14,540 bases of DNA from QHWT01 sp046726015. Its GTDB lineage: Bacteria > Acidobacteriota > Vicinamibacteria > Vicinamibacterales > 2-12-FULL-66-21. Each line of letters begins with the position of its first letter. Positions within the stretch are counted from its first letter, which is position 1. Both the position numbers and the translations under genes were made by a program. The stretch is taken from contig JBKOZS010000239.1 in the NCBI GenBank assembly GCA_046726015.1, positions 1-14,540 on the forward strand, read 5' to 3'. Shown piece by piece: positions 1 through 8,057 of this stretch. Under the pieces are notes generated by a model that was given only the letters and a program-made list of their open reading frames with translations, did no database searches and was not told where the DNA came from.

Positions 1-1
1 C

Positions 2-427
2 GCGTTGATTGCTCCCGTTGTCTTGGCGATTGCGATCATCGCAGTGGTGGCAGTTTTCCTGCGGCGGCCGCCCTCGGCCGTCGGTAACCAAGCGACCGCG
101 GTCCTGGCCGCGCGGACGATCACGGCGGCGACGCTGATGGCGCCGGTGTCTGCGGTCTCGCGTTCGATCGTGACGATTGCGTCATCACCGCCATCGGACG
201 CCGAGCCGCACATCAGCACTGCATCTGCGATGCACGTGACCGAGTCAGAGGTGCTCGTAGCGGGCGACGAGATGAGAGCAGTTCATCAATTGATCCGCGA
301 CGCTCGACGCGGCGATCTCAGCATCGTGCCGGCGCCCGTCGCGCCGCCGGCCACTGAAATCACCATCGATCCGATCGCGATCGAGCCGATTCCATCACTC
401 ATTGGCACACAAGGAGCGATTCCGTGA
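2..427 (+). CDS. Partial membrane-anchored protein, 3' end only
   Basis: The reading frame is open to the left edge, so the true start is probably upstream; the first in-window start candidate is the TTG at 5. The visible 140 residues begin with one strongly hydrophobic segment (about residues 2-19) followed by an arginine pair, which looks like a single transmembrane helix. The rest is an alanine-, proline- and threonine-rich, low-complexity tail, probably outside the cytoplasm. It ends at TGA 425-427, overlapping the GTG of the next gene, so the two are likely translationally coupled. In related genomes a small membrane protein in this position often follows a sigma factor and acts as an anti-sigma-like protein, but the N-terminal part that would show this is missing. 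No function can be assigned from what is visible. Confidence 0.6.
   Translation, partial: ALIAPVVLAIAIIAVVAVFLRRPPSAVGNQATAVLAARTITAATLMAPVSAVSRSIVTIASSPPSDAEPHISTASAMHVTESEVLVAGDEMRAVHQLIRDARRGDLSIVPAPVAPPATEITIDPIAIEPIPSLIGTQGAIP
411..416 (+). promoter_or_regulatory. Shine-Dalgarno site for the secreted protein gene
   Basis: AAGGAG lies 7 bases before the GTG at 424. It is the clearest ribosome binding site in the window. It fixes the GTG as the start of the downstream gene even though that start overlaps the stop codon of the upstream gene (GTGA). Confidence 0.8.
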
Positions 428-987
428 CCAAGCTTCCACAAACCATTGGAGCCATCGTCGCGTTCAGCGTAGCGTCGAGCGCCGTCGTGCCCGCGCAGGA
501 CAAGCCAGCGGCGAAGGAAATCGTGCCGGTGAGGGTACAGGTCGTCATCTCGCGGTACCAGGGCGACAAGCGGCTCGGCAACATGCCGTTCACGTTGTCG
601 GTTAACGCGAACGAGATGGCCGGTGCGGCTCCACGCACGGCGAGCCTTCGGATGGGCGTACAGGTGCCGGTCTCCACCGCACCGCAGCCTGAGGGCAAGA
701 CGGTCTCGTATCAGTACAAAGATGTCGGCACCAATATCGACTGCAGCGCCGCAACTACTGACGATGGCCGCTTTCGTGTGGGGCTCAGTATTGAAGATTC
801 GTCAGTGATTCCCGACACGGCCGACGCCGGCGCCACCGCGCCGAAAGGCTGGCCCTCATTTCGGACGTTCCGTTCGAACACGTCTCTGCTGCTGAAGGAT
901 GGCCAGACGACACAGTTCACCGCGGCGACTGACAAGGTCACCGGTGACATCGTCAAGGTCGACGTGACGCTGACGGCCGTGAAATAG
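424..987 (+). CDS. Small secreted protein of unknown function
   Basis: The protein has 187 residues starting at GTG 424, behind a good AAGGAG site. Residues 1 to about 24 form a signal peptide (TKLP, a hydrophobic core, then VVPAQ before DKP), so the mature protein should be periplasmic or outer-membrane associated. The mature part is beta-rich with alternating hydrophobic residues. Recognisable stretches are VRVQVVISRYQGDK (about 36-49), YKDVGTNIDC (about 98-107), GRFRVGLSIEDSS, and LLLKDGQTTQF near the C terminus. The order YxDVGxN, then dG-x-beta strand, then S, then tR/frs, then DGQt faintly recalls the core of secretin proteins, but at this length it could not form a pore alone. It overlaps the upstream membrane protein gene by 4 bases, so the two probably work together. 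The function is unknown; the secretin comparison is weak inference. Confidence 0.75.
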   Translation: MTKLPQTIGAIVAFSVASSAVVPAQDKPAAKEIVPVRVQVVISRYQGDKRLGNMPFTLSVNANEMAGAAPRTASLRMGVQVPVSTAPQPEGKTVSYQYKDVGTNIDCSAATTDDGRFRVGLSIEDSSVIPDTADAGATAPKGWPSFRTFRSNTSLLLKDGQTTQFTAATDKVTGDIVKVDVTLTAVK

Positions 988-1019
988 CACGGGTGCCGCG
1001 GGCCCGGCGGCATCGGGGG

Positions 1020-2405
1020 TCAACCGTCGGTCTCCTGGCTGATCTGGTACTGTTCGAGCTTTTTGTACAGGTTGCTGCGCGGCGTGCCGATCACTTCCGC
1101 CGTCTTCGAGATGTTCCACGCGTTCTCCCGCAGCTTGTCGACGAGAAACGCGCGCTCGGCCGATTCCTTGAACTCGCGCAACGTGCCGGGACGCTCCGCG
1201 TTCGATGGCTCCGCCGTTGCCGCAGACGGCTTCGTGTCCATCCGGACGACCTCGCGGAGATCGTCGACGTCGATGGTGTCTCCTGGCGTCATGATCAGCA
1301 GGCGCTCGACGGTGTTCCGGAGCTCCCGCACGTTCCCCTTCCAGCGCGCCTTCTGCAGGTACTCGAGCGCCGCCTGCGTGAAACGCTGCGGCCGGCGGTT
1401 GTTCTCGCGGCTGAACAGATCGACGAAGTGACGAACCAGCGCGGGGATGTCTTCGCGCCGATCGCGCAGGGGCGGCACTCTGATCGGGATCACGCTCAAG
1501 CGGAAATACAGGTCCTCGCGGAACGTCCCTTTCTCGATCTCGGCGTCGAGATCCTTGTTGGTCGCGGCAATCACCCGCACGTCGACCTTGATCGTGCGCG
1601 CGGAGCCCAGGCGTTCGACCTCTCCTTCCTGGAGCACGCGCAACACCTTCGCCTGCGTCTTGGCGCTCATGTCGCCGACTTCATCGAGAAAGATCGTGCC
1701 GCGATCCGCCTGCTCGAACTTTCCAATCTGCTTCTCGGTGGCGCCGGTAAACGACCCCTTCTCGTGGCCGAACAGCTCCGACTCAATCAATTCCTCGGGG
1801 ATGGCCGCGCAGTTCACCTGCACGAAGCGCTCGCGGCTGCGAAGACTGTTCCGGTGGATCGATCGGGCCACGAGCTCCTTGCCCGCGCCGCTCTCACCGA
1901 GCAGCAGCACGGTGGCATTGGTGGGCGCCGCACGCTTGACCGCATCCCAGACCTGGCGCAGCGCCGGACTCTCCCCCACCATCTGGTGACGGATTTCCGC
2001 CGCGCGCTTGAGCGTCCGGTTTTCGTTCTGCAGCCGCGTCTGATCCAGCGCGTTCCGAATGGTCACGAGCACGCGTTCGCTGCCGAGCGGCTTCTCGATG
2101 AAATCGAACGCGCCCAGCTTCGTCGCTTCAACGGCGGTACTCACGGTGCCGTGGCCCGAGATGATGACGACAGGGAGTGTCTCGTTGGTCTGGCGGACGC
2201 GCTGCAGGACATCCATGCCGTCCATGCCCGACATCTTGACGTCGAGGAAGACGAGATCCGGTGCTTCGCGCTCGATGATGGCCAGGCCTTCCGGCCCACT
2301 CGACGCCTCGAGGACGTCGTACCCTTCGTATTCGAGAATCATCCGCACCGATCGGCGGATCTCCGCCTCGTCGTCGACGACCAGAATGCGTGCTTTCATC
2401 TTCAT
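1020..2405 (-). CDS. NtrC-family sigma54-dependent response regulator
   Basis: This is a 461-residue transcription activator with the three-part NtrC layout. The receiver domain (about 5-120) has the acidic pair D11-D12, phospho-acceptor D55 in LVFLDVK and K105 in EKP. The AAA+ domain (about 143-365) has Walker A GESGAGKE (170-177), the sigma54-contacting loop as GSFTGA (217-222, Ser for the usual Ala), and Walker B TIFLDEVG (237-244). A Fis-type helix-turn-helix lies at the C terminus (about 425-455, NISKTAEVIG...SNLYKKL). It should couple phosphorylation by a histidine kinase to open-complex formation at -24/-12 promoters; no kinase is visible here. The frame stays open to an ATG at 2459, but the extra residues are encoded by a GC-rich repeat and are arginine-rich, so I chose ATG 2405 (ATG 2399 is also possible). 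Neither start has a convincing Shine-Dalgarno site. It converges with the secreted protein gene, 32 bp away. Confidence 0.92.
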   Translation of the reverse strand: MKMKARILVVDDEAEIRRSVRMILEYEGYDVLEASSGPEGLAIIEREAPDLVFLDVKMSGMDGMDVLQRVRQTNETLPVVIISGHGTVSTAVEATKLGAFDFIEKPLGSERVLVTIRNALDQTRLQNENRTLKRAAEIRHQMVGESPALRQVWDAVKRAAPTNATVLLLGESGAGKELVARSIHRNSLRSRERFVQVNCAAIPEELIESELFGHEKGSFTGATEKQIGKFEQADRGTIFLDEVGDMSAKTQAKVLRVLQEGEVERLGSARTIKVDVRVIAATNKDLDAEIEKGTFREDLYFRLSVIPIRVPPLRDRREDIPALVRHFVDLFSRENNRRPQRFTQAALEYLQKARWKGNVRELRNTVERLLIMTPGDTIDVDDLREVVRMDTKPSAATAEPSNAERPGTLREFKESAERAFLVDKLRENAWNISKTAEVIGTPRSNLYKKLEQYQISQETDG

Positions 2406-2565
2406 GCGGGGGGCGTCGCCCCGCCGCTCCCCCCTGCACTTCGATCGCGGCCGCTCCATTCCGCTCGCACGCTCGCGGGCGCGTCACTCCGCTCCGCCTT
2501 GTCCGCCGCAGCCGCGAAGCGGCGCAGGCGGATCGCGTGGCTCACTCGCTGTCGCTCGTTCGCTG
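2406..2565. repeat. GC-rich hairpin-forming intergenic element
   Basis: This 160-bp spacer runs from the htrA stop to the start of the response regulator. It holds two strong hairpins. At 2502-2532 arms TCCGCC and GCCGC pair with GCGGC and GGCGGA around a GAA loop. At 2406-2424 GCGGGG pairs with CCCCGC, directly against the regulator start codon. On the minus strand it is rich in GAGCG/GAGTG words (positions 2480-2560) and ends in a GGGGCGACGCCCC-type inverted sequence. There is no T-tract, so it is not a classic intrinsic terminator. It resembles repetitive extragenic palindrome-type DNA. A related element is read through within larC (10537-10620). Confidence 0.55.
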
Positions 2566-4056
2566 TCATCGAGATTCGTCTACTGTCGCGGTCACGAACG
2601 CGCGCTGCCCGAGCGACGGATCGTAGCCGTAGAAGACCAGGACGTCACCGGAGCGCGCCGCCGAGATGATCTTCTGGTAGTCGGCCACCGACCGGATTGG
2701 CTGGCGGTTGATTTCGGTGATCACGAAGCCGCGGCGGATGGCCGGCACGAACGCCGCGCTGGCGGGCTCGACACGCGTGACGACGACCCCCTGGATTGAG
2801 GAAGGAATCTCCATCCGTCGCGTGAATCCGAGATCGAGATCGCGAACGGTGAGGCCGAGCGGTGGATCGTTTGGCAGCGGACGCGGCGCCGGCGGACGGG
2901 TCGACAGCCCCGGATTTGCGGCGGCGTCCTCAGCGTCGCGCGGAGGACGCTCGGTCAGCTTGACCGTCGCCGTCTGCCGGCGGGCATCGCGGAGCACGTC
3001 GAGATGGGCAACGGTCCCCGGCTGCCGGCCGGAGATGTCGCGAATCAGCTCTTCGTTCGTCCAGATCTCGCGCCCATCGACCGACACGATGATGTCGTAC
3101 GGTTTCAGCCCGGCGCGCTCAGCGGGCGAATTGGCCGTGACATCCTGCACGAGCGCACCGCGCGATACCGGCAGCTTCAGCGAGCGCTGCAGATCGGCGG
3201 TGACGTCGGTCAAGAGTATCCCGATGAACCCGCGCGAGACCTTTCCGCGTGCCTTCAACTGCGGCAGGATCGCCGCCGCCTGGTTGATCGGCACAGCGAA
3301 GCCGATATTGCTTGCGCGCGAACTGATCGCCGAATTGATGCCGATCACTTCACCACGGGCGTTGATCAGCGGCCCGCCGCTGTTGCCGAAATTGATCGCG
3401 GCGTCGGTCTGGATGTAGTCGTCGAGGCTCGCGTCGAACAGCTTGCGACCGATGAAGCTGACGACCCCGACCGTCACCGAATGGACGTAACCAAGCGGGT
3501 TGCCAATCGCGCACACCCATTCGCCGACACGCAGGTCGTCGGAATTACCCAGCGGCGCCTCCGGCAGCGCGGCACCGCCGGACACCTTGATCAGGGCGAC
3601 GTCGATGGCGGGATCGGATCCCACCACCTCGCCGCGCAGCGTACGGCCGTCAGCCAGCGTGACCGTGATCCGGTCCGCGTCCTCGATGACGTGATAGTTG
3701 GTGAGGATGTAGCCTTCCCGATCGATGATGAACCCGCTGCCCGATCCCTGGTGCGGCATCTCGAATTCGCGCGGCGGATCGGCGGTGGTGTCGTCTTGCC
3801 GGCGGCGCCGCGCCTCGCGTCCGCCGCGGGTTGCGGCATCAATGTTCACGACCGCGGGATTGATCCGCTCGGCGACATCGGCAAAGTTCACCGCGCCTGG
3901 GCCGCCCCCTGCCGGACGCAGGCCTCCGCGCGTCGTCGCCGTCTTGGGCGCGCTGGAAACGGTCGGCGTCGGGCTCAGCCCGCCTGCGAGAATCACGCCG
4001 ACGAGGAACGCCACGGCGGATGACAGGATGACCGTGACGAGGGTGAAACGCCTCAC
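2566..4056 (-). CDS. htrA: HtrA/DegP-type envelope serine protease
   Basis: This 496-residue periplasmic protease/chaperone acts on misfolded envelope proteins. Residues about 5-27 form an uncleaved signal-anchor or signal peptide. The trypsin-like domain (about 55-270) has a complete catalytic triad: H122 (TNYHVIEDAD), D152 (DPAIDVALIKV) and S226 (NFGNSGGPLIN). PDZ1 follows (about 273-368, starting at RGFIGI). A proline/arginine-rich linker (about 369-398) leads to PDZ2 (about 399-490), which contains GVVVTRVEPASAAF and a closing GYDPSLGQRAFVTATV. The length and the two PDZ domains match DegP/DegQ-type proteins. The GTG start at 4056 overlaps the ligA stop (GTGA), which implies coupled translation. 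The response regulator lies downstream on the same strand and could belong to an envelope-stress circuit, but that link is only suggested by position. Confidence 0.95.
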   Translation of the reverse strand: MRRFTLVTVILSSAVAFLVGVILAGGLSPTPTVSSAPKTATTRGGLRPAGGGPGAVNFADVAERINPAVVNIDAATRGGREARRRRQDDTTADPPREFEMPHQGSGSGFIIDREGYILTNYHVIEDADRITVTLADGRTLRGEVVGSDPAIDVALIKVSGGAALPEAPLGNSDDLRVGEWVCAIGNPLGYVHSVTVGVVSFIGRKLFDASLDDYIQTDAAINFGNSGGPLINARGEVIGINSAISSRASNIGFAVPINQAAAILPQLKARGKVSRGFIGILLTDVTADLQRSLKLPVSRGALVQDVTANSPAERAGLKPYDIIVSVDGREIWTNEELIRDISGRQPGTVAHLDVLRDARRQTATVKLTERPPRDAEDAAANPGLSTRPPAPRPLPNDPPLGLTVRDLDLGFTRRMEIPSSIQGVVVTRVEPASAAFVPAIRRGFVITEINRQPIRSVADYQKIISAARSGDVLVFYGYDPSLGQRAFVTATVDESR

Positions 4057-6107
4057 AGGTTCATTATAAGCGCCCGGAATTCCTCTTCGGTCAGCGTTTG
4101 GATCCCCAGCGCCCGGGCCTTTTCGAGCTTGCTGCCCGCCTCATCGCCCACGACCACGTAGCTCGTCTTCTTGCTGACCGACCCCGACACCTTTCCGCCA
4201 CGGCGCTCGATCTCGGCGGTCGCCTGTTCCCTCGTCATCGTTGGCAGCGTCCCGGTGAGCACGAAGGTCCTGCCGGCCAGCGGCCCTTCGCCCGCGACGT
4301 CGGGCGGCGGCTGCAGGCTGGTCATATTCACACCCGCAGCGGCGAGCTTTTCAATCAGCGCGCGATTGTGAGCCTCGTCCGCAAACGCACGCACGGATGC
4401 CGCGACCACCGGCCCGACGTCCGGCACCGCCTGCAGACGTTCGAGGGGCGCCTCGAGGATGGCCTGCATCGTGCGCAGGTGGCGGGCGATCGTCGACGCC
4501 GCCTTCTCGCCGATGTGACGGATGCCGAGCGCATAGACCAGGCGCGACAGGTCGTTGTTCCGGCTTCGATCGATCTGCTCGACGATGTTACGTCCGACCT
4601 TGCCAAGCTTGCGAGGAACCGCGCGCTCGGAGCGAGGTTCGCGTGGCGTGACGACAAGATTCTCGAGTTGCTCCACTGTCAGCGCATAGAGATCGCCGAA
4701 GTCGCGCACCAGACCGAGCTCGATGACCTGATCGACCAGCGATTCGCCGAGCCCCTCGATGTTCATGGCGCTGCGCGAGGCGAAGTGTTCGAGTCCTCGG
4801 CGAAGCCGCGCCGGACAGGAGGTGTTTTCGCATCGCCATATCACTTCATCCTCGTCGCGTGCCAGGTCGCTCCCGCACGCGGCGCAGTGCGTCGGCATCT
4901 CCCACTTGCGCGAATCGGCCGGACGAAGACTGAGCACCGGCGCGACAACCCTCGGGATGACGTCGCCTGCCTTCTCGATGACGACCGTGTCCCCTTCGCG
5001 GATATCCTTGCGTTGAATGTCTTCGGCGTTGTGCAGTGTGGCCATCGAGATCGTCGAGCCGGCCACGAACACGGGGTCGAGGACCGCGTACGGTGTATTG
5101 GCGCCCGTGCGGCCGACGTTCACGCGGATCGCGATCAGCTTCGTGTGCGCCTGCTGCGCCGGGAACTTGAACGCAGTGGCCCACCGGGGGAACTTTGCGG
5201 TCGTGCCGAGACGCGCGCGCAACGCCAGGTCGTCCACTTTGATGACGACACCGTCGGTGTCGAATTCGAGTTCGCGCCGCTTGTCGCCCCACGTCCGGCA
5301 GAACGCAATCACATCGTCAATACCCGCGCATTTGCAGTAGTGCGGCTCGACCGGAAGCCCCCACGCGGCAAGCTGCGCCAGCATCTCCGCATGCCGTCCG
5401 TCGGTGGCACGCTGCTCCGGCCCGACCAACTGGTACACGAAGGATGACAACCGGCGTTTCGCCACCATCGCCGGGTCCAGGTTCCTCATCGTTCCCGCCG
5501 CAGCATTTCGGGGGTTCTGAAACAGGGGCTCCCCTTCCGCCTCGCGCTCGCGGTTCATGCGCTCGAACGATGCGCGCGGCAGGAACACTTCTCCCCGCAC
5601 TTCGAAAGTACCCGCGGGCAACCCTCGAAGGACGAGTGGAATGGCCTTGATGGCGCGCACGTTGGCGGTGACGTTTTCGCCACGAGTGCCATCGCCCCGT
5701 GTCGCGCCTCGCGCGAGACGGCCGTTCTCGTAGGTCAGCGCAATGCTGAGACCATCAATCTTCAACTCCGCAACGTAGTTGACGGGGGTATCTCCCAGCC
5801 CTGCTGCCCTGCGCACGCGTTCGTCGAACGCAATCAGCTCGTCGTCGTTGTAGGCGTTGTCGAGGCTGAGCATCGGCGCGATGTGCTCGACGGTTTCGAA
5901 TCCTTCGACCGGCCGGCCGGCAACGCGCTGAGTGGGGGAATCGGGTGTAACGAGATCCGGGTTTTCTGCTTCCAGCCGCTCGAGCTCGCGAAGCAGGTGA
6001 TCGAACTCCTCGTCCGAAATCTCCGGCGCGTTGTGGACGTAATAGCGCTCTTCGTGGTGGCGGATCTGCTCGCGAAGTTCCTGGAGGCGGTCGAGGGGAT
6101 CGCTCAT
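4053..6107 (-). CDS. ligA: NAD+-dependent DNA ligase LigA
   Basis: This is a complete 684-residue bacterial replicative ligase, which seals nicks using NAD+ through an enzyme-AMP intermediate. Domain Ia (about 1-70, with RYYVHNAPEISD binding the NMN part of NAD+) precedes the nucleotidyltransferase domain with adenylation lysine K116 in ELKIDG. Next come the OB fold (about 320-400, with GRTGANTPYAVLDPV), a Cys4 zinc site (C408, C411, C426, C431), helix-hairpin-helix repeats (about 440-590, e.g. GLGESLVDQVIELG and VPDVGPVVAASV) and a C-terminal BRCT domain (about 606-684). One oddity is a basic insertion of about 17 residues (484-501, containing TPREPRSERAVPRK) in the HhH region where most LigA proteins are shorter. 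The start is ATG 6107, with no obvious Shine-Dalgarno site; it lies within an inverted repeat. The stop overlaps htrA. Confidence 0.98.
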   Translation of the reverse strand: MSDPLDRLQELREQIRHHEERYYVHNAPEISDEEFDHLLRELERLEAENPDLVTPDSPTQRVAGRPVEGFETVEHIAPMLSLDNAYNDDELIAFDERVRRAAGLGDTPVNYVAELKIDGLSIALTYENGRLARGATRGDGTRGENVTANVRAIKAIPLVLRGLPAGTFEVRGEVFLPRASFERMNREREAEGEPLFQNPRNAAAGTMRNLDPAMVAKRRLSSFVYQLVGPEQRATDGRHAEMLAQLAAWGLPVEPHYCKCAGIDDVIAFCRTWGDKRRELEFDTDGVVIKVDDLALRARLGTTAKFPRWATAFKFPAQQAHTKLIAIRVNVGRTGANTPYAVLDPVFVAGSTISMATLHNAEDIQRKDIREGDTVVIEKAGDVIPRVVAPVLSLRPADSRKWEMPTHCAACGSDLARDEDEVIWRCENTSCPARLRRGLEHFASRSAMNIEGLGESLVDQVIELGLVRDFGDLYALTVEQLENLVVTPREPRSERAVPRKLGKVGRNIVEQIDRSRNNDLSRLVYALGIRHIGEKAASTIARHLRTMQAILEAPLERLQAVPDVGPVVAASVRAFADEAHNRALIEKLAAAGVNMTSLQPPPDVAGEGPLAGRTFVLTGTLPTMTREQATAEIERRGGKVSGSVSKKTSYVVVGDEAGSKLEKARALGIQTLTEEEFRALIMNL

Positions 6108-6195
6108 GGCTCAGGGCTCAGGACTCATCGGGCTCACGACTTAAGCCGACGTCAGCGTCAGCCGGCCTGAGCCATGAGGCATCAGCCCTAAGCCA
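6103..6195. repeat. GGCTCAGG-type repeat forming a hairpin over the ligA start
   Basis: The spacer between the polyprenyl synthase stop and the ligA start is built of variants of GGCTCAGG / GGCTTAGGG in both orientations. A perfect 13-bp inverted repeat, CTCATGGCTCAGG at 6103-6115 and its complement at 6166-6178, is separated by 50 bp. The 6103-6115 arm contains the ligA start codon (6105-6107). Secondary matches (6108-6123 with 6182-6194) could lengthen the stem imperfectly. In the ligA transcript this would pair the start region with an upstream copy. Confidence 0.7.
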
Positions 6196-7230
<1,035 letters not shown>

Positions 7231-7262
7231 AATATCGGACTCAGCACCGGAGTGTCAACGCG

Positions 7263-8057
7263 CTAAGCCGTTGCGCGGACTGACTTTGGACGGAAAAGTG
7301 CGTCGAAGTTCCGGGTCACCGCGACGTCGAGTGACGCGGCCGGCTCGTTGCGGATTACCGCGAGCGCCTCGAGCACGCGCGTCACGTACGCTGGTTCGTT
7401 TCGCTTGCCGCGATGCGGCACCGGCGCAAGATACGGGCTGTCCGTTTCGATCAGCAGTCGATCGGTGGGAACGATCTTCGCGGCATCCCGTATCTCGGCT
7501 GCCTTTGGAAACGTGACGATCCCGGCGAACGAGACATGGAAGTCGATGCCAAGCGCGCGCTTCGCCATCGCCGTATCGCCGGTGAAGCAGTGAAACACCC
7601 CACGCAGCGCCGATCCTGCCTCGCGGAGCACGCCGAACGTATCGTCGGTGGCATCCCGCGTGTGGATGATGATGGGGAGATCCAGGTTCAGCGCGAGCTG
7701 GACCTGCTCGACGAACACGTCCCGTTGCACGGCCCGCGGCGCGAAGTCGTAGTGATAGTCGAGACCGATCTCGCCAATCGCGCACGCATCGAACGAGGCC
7801 GCATGGGTCTGTGCCACGCGCGCGGCTTCGCCGGGTCGACCGTCGAATTCGCCGGCGTTGTGCGGATGGACACCTGTCGCGAAACGAATCGCGGACCATC
7901 GGTCGCGCAGGCGCCGTGCGCGTTCGCCTTCCGCCTCGTCACCCGCGGAGAGAATGCAGAGCGCGGAGGAGAGGCCGGTCTCCTTCGCGCGCGCAATCGT
8001 CGCGTCGAGATCGCCCTCGAACGCCTCATCCGCCAAGTGACAATGCGAGTCGATCAC
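7263..8057 (-). CDS. tatD: TatD-family metal-dependent hydrolase
   Basis: This is a TIM-barrel metal-dependent nuclease/hydrolase of 264 residues, the usual family length. Predicted metal ligands are all present: H5 and H7 (DSHCHL), E96 (IGEIGLDYHYD), H132 (IIIHTRD), H156 (FHCFTG) and D206 (ETDSPYLAP). Characterised members are 3'-5' DNases, and some act on D-aminoacyl-tRNA; the substrate here is not known. The GTG start at 8057 overlaps the metG stop (GTGA). Adjacency of metG and a TatD gene is widely conserved, for example in Bacillus, which supports the assignment and hints at a shared role around tRNA charging. The symbol is given at family level (the YcfH/YabD branch is equally likely). 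Confidence 0.95.
   Translation of the reverse strand: MIDSHCHLADEAFEGDLDATIARAKETGLSSALCILSAGDEAEGERARRLRDRWSAIRFATGVHPHNAGEFDGRPGEAARVAQTHAASFDACAIGEIGLDYHYDFAPRAVQRDVFVEQVQLALNLDLPIIIHTRDATDDTFGVLREAGSALRGVFHCFTGDTAMAKRALGIDFHVSFAGIVTFPKAAEIRDAAKIVPTDRLLIETDSPYLAPVPHRGKRNEPAYVTRVLEALAVIRNEPAASLDVAVTRNFDALFRPKSVRATA

Noticed and set aside
988..1019. Possible terminator between convergent genes (GGGCCC-centred GC-rich segment)
   Set aside because: The palindrome is imperfect and short and there is no T-tract on either strand.
2406..2459. N-terminal extension of the response regulator from ATG 2459
   Set aside because: The 18 extra residues are Arg-rich, encoded by the GC-rich repeat, and precede the normal receiver-domain start; not accepted as the annotated start, though kept as a testable alternative.
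993..2669. Long plus-strand open frame of 558 codons opposite the response regulator
   Set aside because: It is a GC-rich antisense shadow with Arg/His/Asp-rich, motif-free translation. The minus strand encodes a complete NtrC-type protein with all expected motifs.
3500..3694. Plus-strand frame giving a peptide with THSPTRRSSEL, resembling a known sequencing-adapter artefact peptide
   Set aside because: The minus strand here is normal HtrA coding sequence (NSDDLRVGEWVCAIGNP), so the likeness is chance and not adapter contamination.
4098..5447. 449-codon plus-strand frame opposite ligA
   Set aside because: It is the shadow of ligA in a high-GC genome; it has no recognisable domains, and LigA on the minus strand is intact.
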